Positions 61,486 through 64,000 of a stretch of 64,000 nt of DNA are shown piece after piece (within the stretch, counting starts at the first letter, position 1; each line of letters begins with the position of its first letter). Location: contig NZ_MPCX01000013.1 in the NCBI RefSeq assembly GCF_001874145.1, forward strand, positions 1 through 64,000. The letters are read 5' to 3'. Position numbers and translations under genes: made by a program. The DNA comes from Lacinutrix sp. MedPE-SW (GTDB lineage: Bacteria > Bacteroidota > Bacteroidia > Flavobacteriales > Flavobacteriaceae). The notes under the pieces are model-generated. The model was not told the origin of the DNA, ran no database searches, and worked only from the letters and a program-made list of their open reading frames with translations.

Positions 61486-63485
61486 GATAATTCTAAAACT
61501 ATAGTTTGATTTCTTTTTACTTTTCTTCCTTTTGGGATTGATTGCGATGACACAAAACCACTACCTTTAATTTTAACTTTTAAACCTAAGTTTTCACAAA
61601 GCGCAATAGCATCCATTATTGGCAAACCAACAACATTAGGCATGATTGTTAAATACTTATTTGCTGTTTGGTAATAACCTTGAAACTCTTTATCTACAGA
61701 AGCATTTTTAACCTCTAAAGATTCAATCTCGTCAACAATTGGAGTATCTGTAAATATTTTTTGTGCTATACGTTTAAAAACTGGACCAGTAACATCTGCT
61801 CCATAATAACCCACTTTAGTGCTAGGTTTATGTATTACAACAATGCATGAATATTTTGGGTTTTCTACTGGAAAATACCCAGCAAAAGAAGACACATATT
61901 TTTTGTCTTTTTTCCATTCTTCAAAGTTCCCATAATCTGTTCTTGCAGTACCTGTTTTTCCTGCCATAGAGAAATATTCTGAATACATCCTACTTCCTGT
62001 ACCATACTCCACAACGTTCTCCAGAAGCTTTTGTGCTTTTTTTATTGTTTCATCTGAAGCTATTTTTTTAACACGAACTTCTTTTTCAAAAGATTCTATT
62101 TCCCTATCTAATTCTTTTACCTCACGTAAAAAACGCGGTTTAAGCATTTCTCCATTATTAGCTACTGCGTTATAAAAGGTTAATGTTTGTAACGGTGTTA
62201 ACTGTAAATTATAACCATAAGCCATTGAAGGCAATGCGTTTCTACTCCATATTTTATCTCCAGGCTGTGGTATTACTGGATTTCCCTCTCCAACTATTGG
62301 CAGGTTTAAATTTTCATGAAGCCTCCATTGCTTTAACCTATCTATAAACTTATTAGGTTTTTTAGAATAATTATTATCTATAATTGTTGCCAAACCTATG
62401 TTTGACGATTTCTCAAAAGCCTTACCTACAGAGATTTTTCCATAACCACGAGTATCTGTAATACCTCTACCGTAAAATGTTTTATACCCGTTTTTGGTAT
62501 CTACTACGGTTGAAGTATCTACCAATTTATCTTCTAACGCAGCCATTATTGCCATTAGTTTAAATGTTGATCCTGGCTCATGAGACTCCCATACAGCGTA
62601 GTTTCGTTTTTCGTAATATTTTCCAGATTTAGCTTTTCCTAAATTAGATATCGCCCTAATCTCTCCAGTTTTAACTTCCATTACAACAACACAACCATGT
62701 TCAGCATCATATTTTTCTAATTGTTCTAGTAATGAATGGTGTGCTATATCTTGAATATTAACGTTTATAGTTGTATAAATGTCGTATCCATCTTGCGGTT
62801 CTACTTGATTATAATCTACAATAGGCTTCCACTGTCCTTTTCCTATTTTTTGCTTTAACCGCTGTCCATCTTTTCCTTTTAAGTACTTTTCTCCAAACGC
62901 ACCATCTAAACCAGCTCTAGTAACATTTCCATCTTCATCTGTACGCTCATAACCTATGGTTCTCATAGATATTCCTCCCATTGGGTGTTCTCGCTTTGTT
63001 GTTTGCTCAACTATTAAACCGCCTTTAAAAGCCCCAAGTTTTAACATTGGAAAATTGCGTATTCTCAAATAATCTGAATATCCTATATCTCTAGCCAACA
63101 AATAGTATCTGTTTTGTTTTGCTCTTGCTTTTCTTAAATTTTCTCTGTAATAACTTGCTGAACGTCCTGAGTATTTAGATAAAGAATCACATAACGGACC
63201 AATATTTTCTTGCCAAATTTTCTTTTTTGGTGTTTTTGTATCTATTCTAATATCGTATTTAGGAATTGAAGTGGCTAACAGATTTCCATTAACAGAATAC
63301 ACATTACCTCTGTTCGCAGGAATGATTTTATTCTCTACTGTTCTTTTCTCTGCAAGATCACGATACTTATCACCATTAACATATTGTATGGTTAATAATT
63401 TTACAACCACAGCAATGCCGAAGATGAACATACATCCAGCTACAAAATACAATCGGTTTAATATGTTCGTTTCGTTTACTGCCAC
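61482..63485 (-). CDS. ftsI: Penicillin-binding protein (FtsI/PBP3 type) with one C-terminal PASTA domain
   Basis: ESHEPGSTFKLMAIMAAL (SxxK); EKSSNIG (SxN); AGKTGTART (KTG); MPNVVGLPIMDAIALCENLGLKVKIKGSG PASTA. Confidence 0.95.
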   Translation of the reverse strand: MAVNETNILNRLYFVAGCMFIFGIAVVVKLLTIQYVNGDKYRDLAEKRTVENKIIPANRGNVYSVNGNLLATSIPKYDIRIDTKTPKKKIWQENIGPLCDSLSKYSGRSASYYRENLRKARAKQNRYYLLARDIGYSDYLRIRNFPMLKLGAFKGGLIVEQTTKREHPMGGISMRTIGYERTDEDGNVTRAGLDGAFGEKYLKGKDGQRLKQKIGKGQWKPIVDYNQVEPQDGYDIYTTINVNIQDIAHHSLLEQLEKYDAEHGCVVVMEVKTGEIRAISNLGKAKSGKYYEKRNYAVWESHEPGSTFKLMAIMAALEDKLVDTSTVVDTKNGYKTFYGRGITDTRGYGKISVGKAFEKSSNIGLATIIDNNYSKKPNKFIDRLKQWRLHENLNLPIVGEGNPVIPQPGDKIWSRNALPSMAYGYNLQLTPLQTLTFYNAVANNGEMLKPRFLREVKELDREIESFEKEVRVKKIASDETIKKAQKLLENVVEYGTGSRMYSEYFSMAGKTGTARTDYGNFEEWKKDKKYVSSFAGYFPVENPKYSCIVVIHKPSTKVGYYGADVTGPVFKRIAQKIFTDTPIVDEIESLEVKNASVDKEFQGYYQTANKYLTIMPNVVGLPIMDAIALCENLGLKVKIKGSGFVSSQSIPKGRKVKRNQTIVLELS

Positions 63486-63491
63486 GATAAC

Positions 63492-63815
63492 TTAATCCTT
63501 TTGTTGTGGTTTTACAATTATTTTTTGAGGCGGAACCTCTGATGTCTTTAGACCTTTTTCTTTCATTTTTGCCGAGACAACAGATTCTTTTTTCAACTCC
63601 ATTAGTCTTCCTCTGCCATCTATAAATGCAGAGCGCAACTCTTTTGCTTCATTACTTAAGCGTGCTATTTCATGTACTTTTTTATCTGCACTATGCGAGC
63701 TCGCAATCATAACTATAGCTAAAACAGAAATAAAGAGAATCATTCTCCAATTCTTAAAAGAGTCTTCATTAACCAAAAACGTCCCTCGCAATATGCTATA
63801 GATATTTTTTTTCAT
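63492..63815 (-). CDS. FtsL-like cell division protein
   Basis: Small single-TM protein between ftsI and rsmH. Confidence 0.75.
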   Translation of the reverse strand: MKKNIYSILRGTFLVNEDSFKNWRMILFISVLAIVMIASSHSADKKVHEIARLSNEAKELRSAFIDGRGRLMELKKESVVSAKMKEKGLKTSEVPPQKIIVKPQQKD

Positions 63816-64000
63816 TTATATTTTTTCTGCAATACGAAGCTTTGCACTTCTTGCTCTATTATTTATTTTTATTTCTTCTGCCGAAGGAATTATTAACTTC
63901 CCTACCTTTTTTAAAGGCACTTCAAATCTGCCAAAAACATCTCTTTCTGGCTCACCTTCAAATAATCCATTTCTTATAAAACGCTTTACCAATCTATCTT
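63816..64000 (-). CDS. rsmH: 16S rRNA (cytosine-N4) methyltransferase RsmH, C-terminal part; truncated by window edge
   Basis: Minus strand reads ...RLVKRFIRNGLFEGEPERDVFGRFEVPLKKVGKLIIPSAEEIKINNRARSAKLRIAEKI*. Confidence 0.9.
   Translation of the reverse strand, partial: DRLVKRFIRNGLFEGEPERDVFGRFEVPLKKVGKLIIPSAEEIKINNRARSAKLRIAEKI

Overview
AT-rich Flavobacteriaceae-type (Bacteroidota) chromosomal window, mostly core housekeeping genes. It opens with the 3' part of a collagen-like (Gly-X-Y) repeat gene overlapping a gene for a type IX secretion (T9SS) type-B sorted surface protein. Next come single metabolic genes (gpmI, map, DUF423 and others) and an nqrA-F operon (minus strand), followed by DUF4846, a small NQR-associated gene and apbE. 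The middle holds a T9SS plug-like gene, apaG, a TANGO2/NRDE gene paired with an uncharacterised gene, pruA, rsmG, a desaturase, an aminotransferase, trkH/trkA, ubiE-porT, a TrmH-family methyltransferase, tamL-like, fba, accD, a PAS kinase, rpsO-pnp, a GT2 glycosyltransferase, proCBA, the primary sigma factor, a stand-alone BLUF photoreceptor, rpe, a PLP dehydratase, an MtfA-like peptidase, tRNA-Arg and a GatB/YqeY-domain gene. It ends with a long dcw cell-division/peptidoglycan cluster (ftsZ to rsmH, minus strand). I saw no CRISPR array, rRNA, transposase, integrase, prophage or recognisable defence island. The best leads for something undescribed are the collagen/T9SS gene pair, structured leaders before rpsO and pnp, a BLUF protein lacking the usual Trp/Met, a candidate Cys-hydrolase pair, an NqrB with a non-canonical flavinylation motif beside unknown NQR-linked genes, a dispersed CGCTTTCGCGGAA motif, and an unexplained inverted repeat before proC. 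No claim here has been tested by database search.
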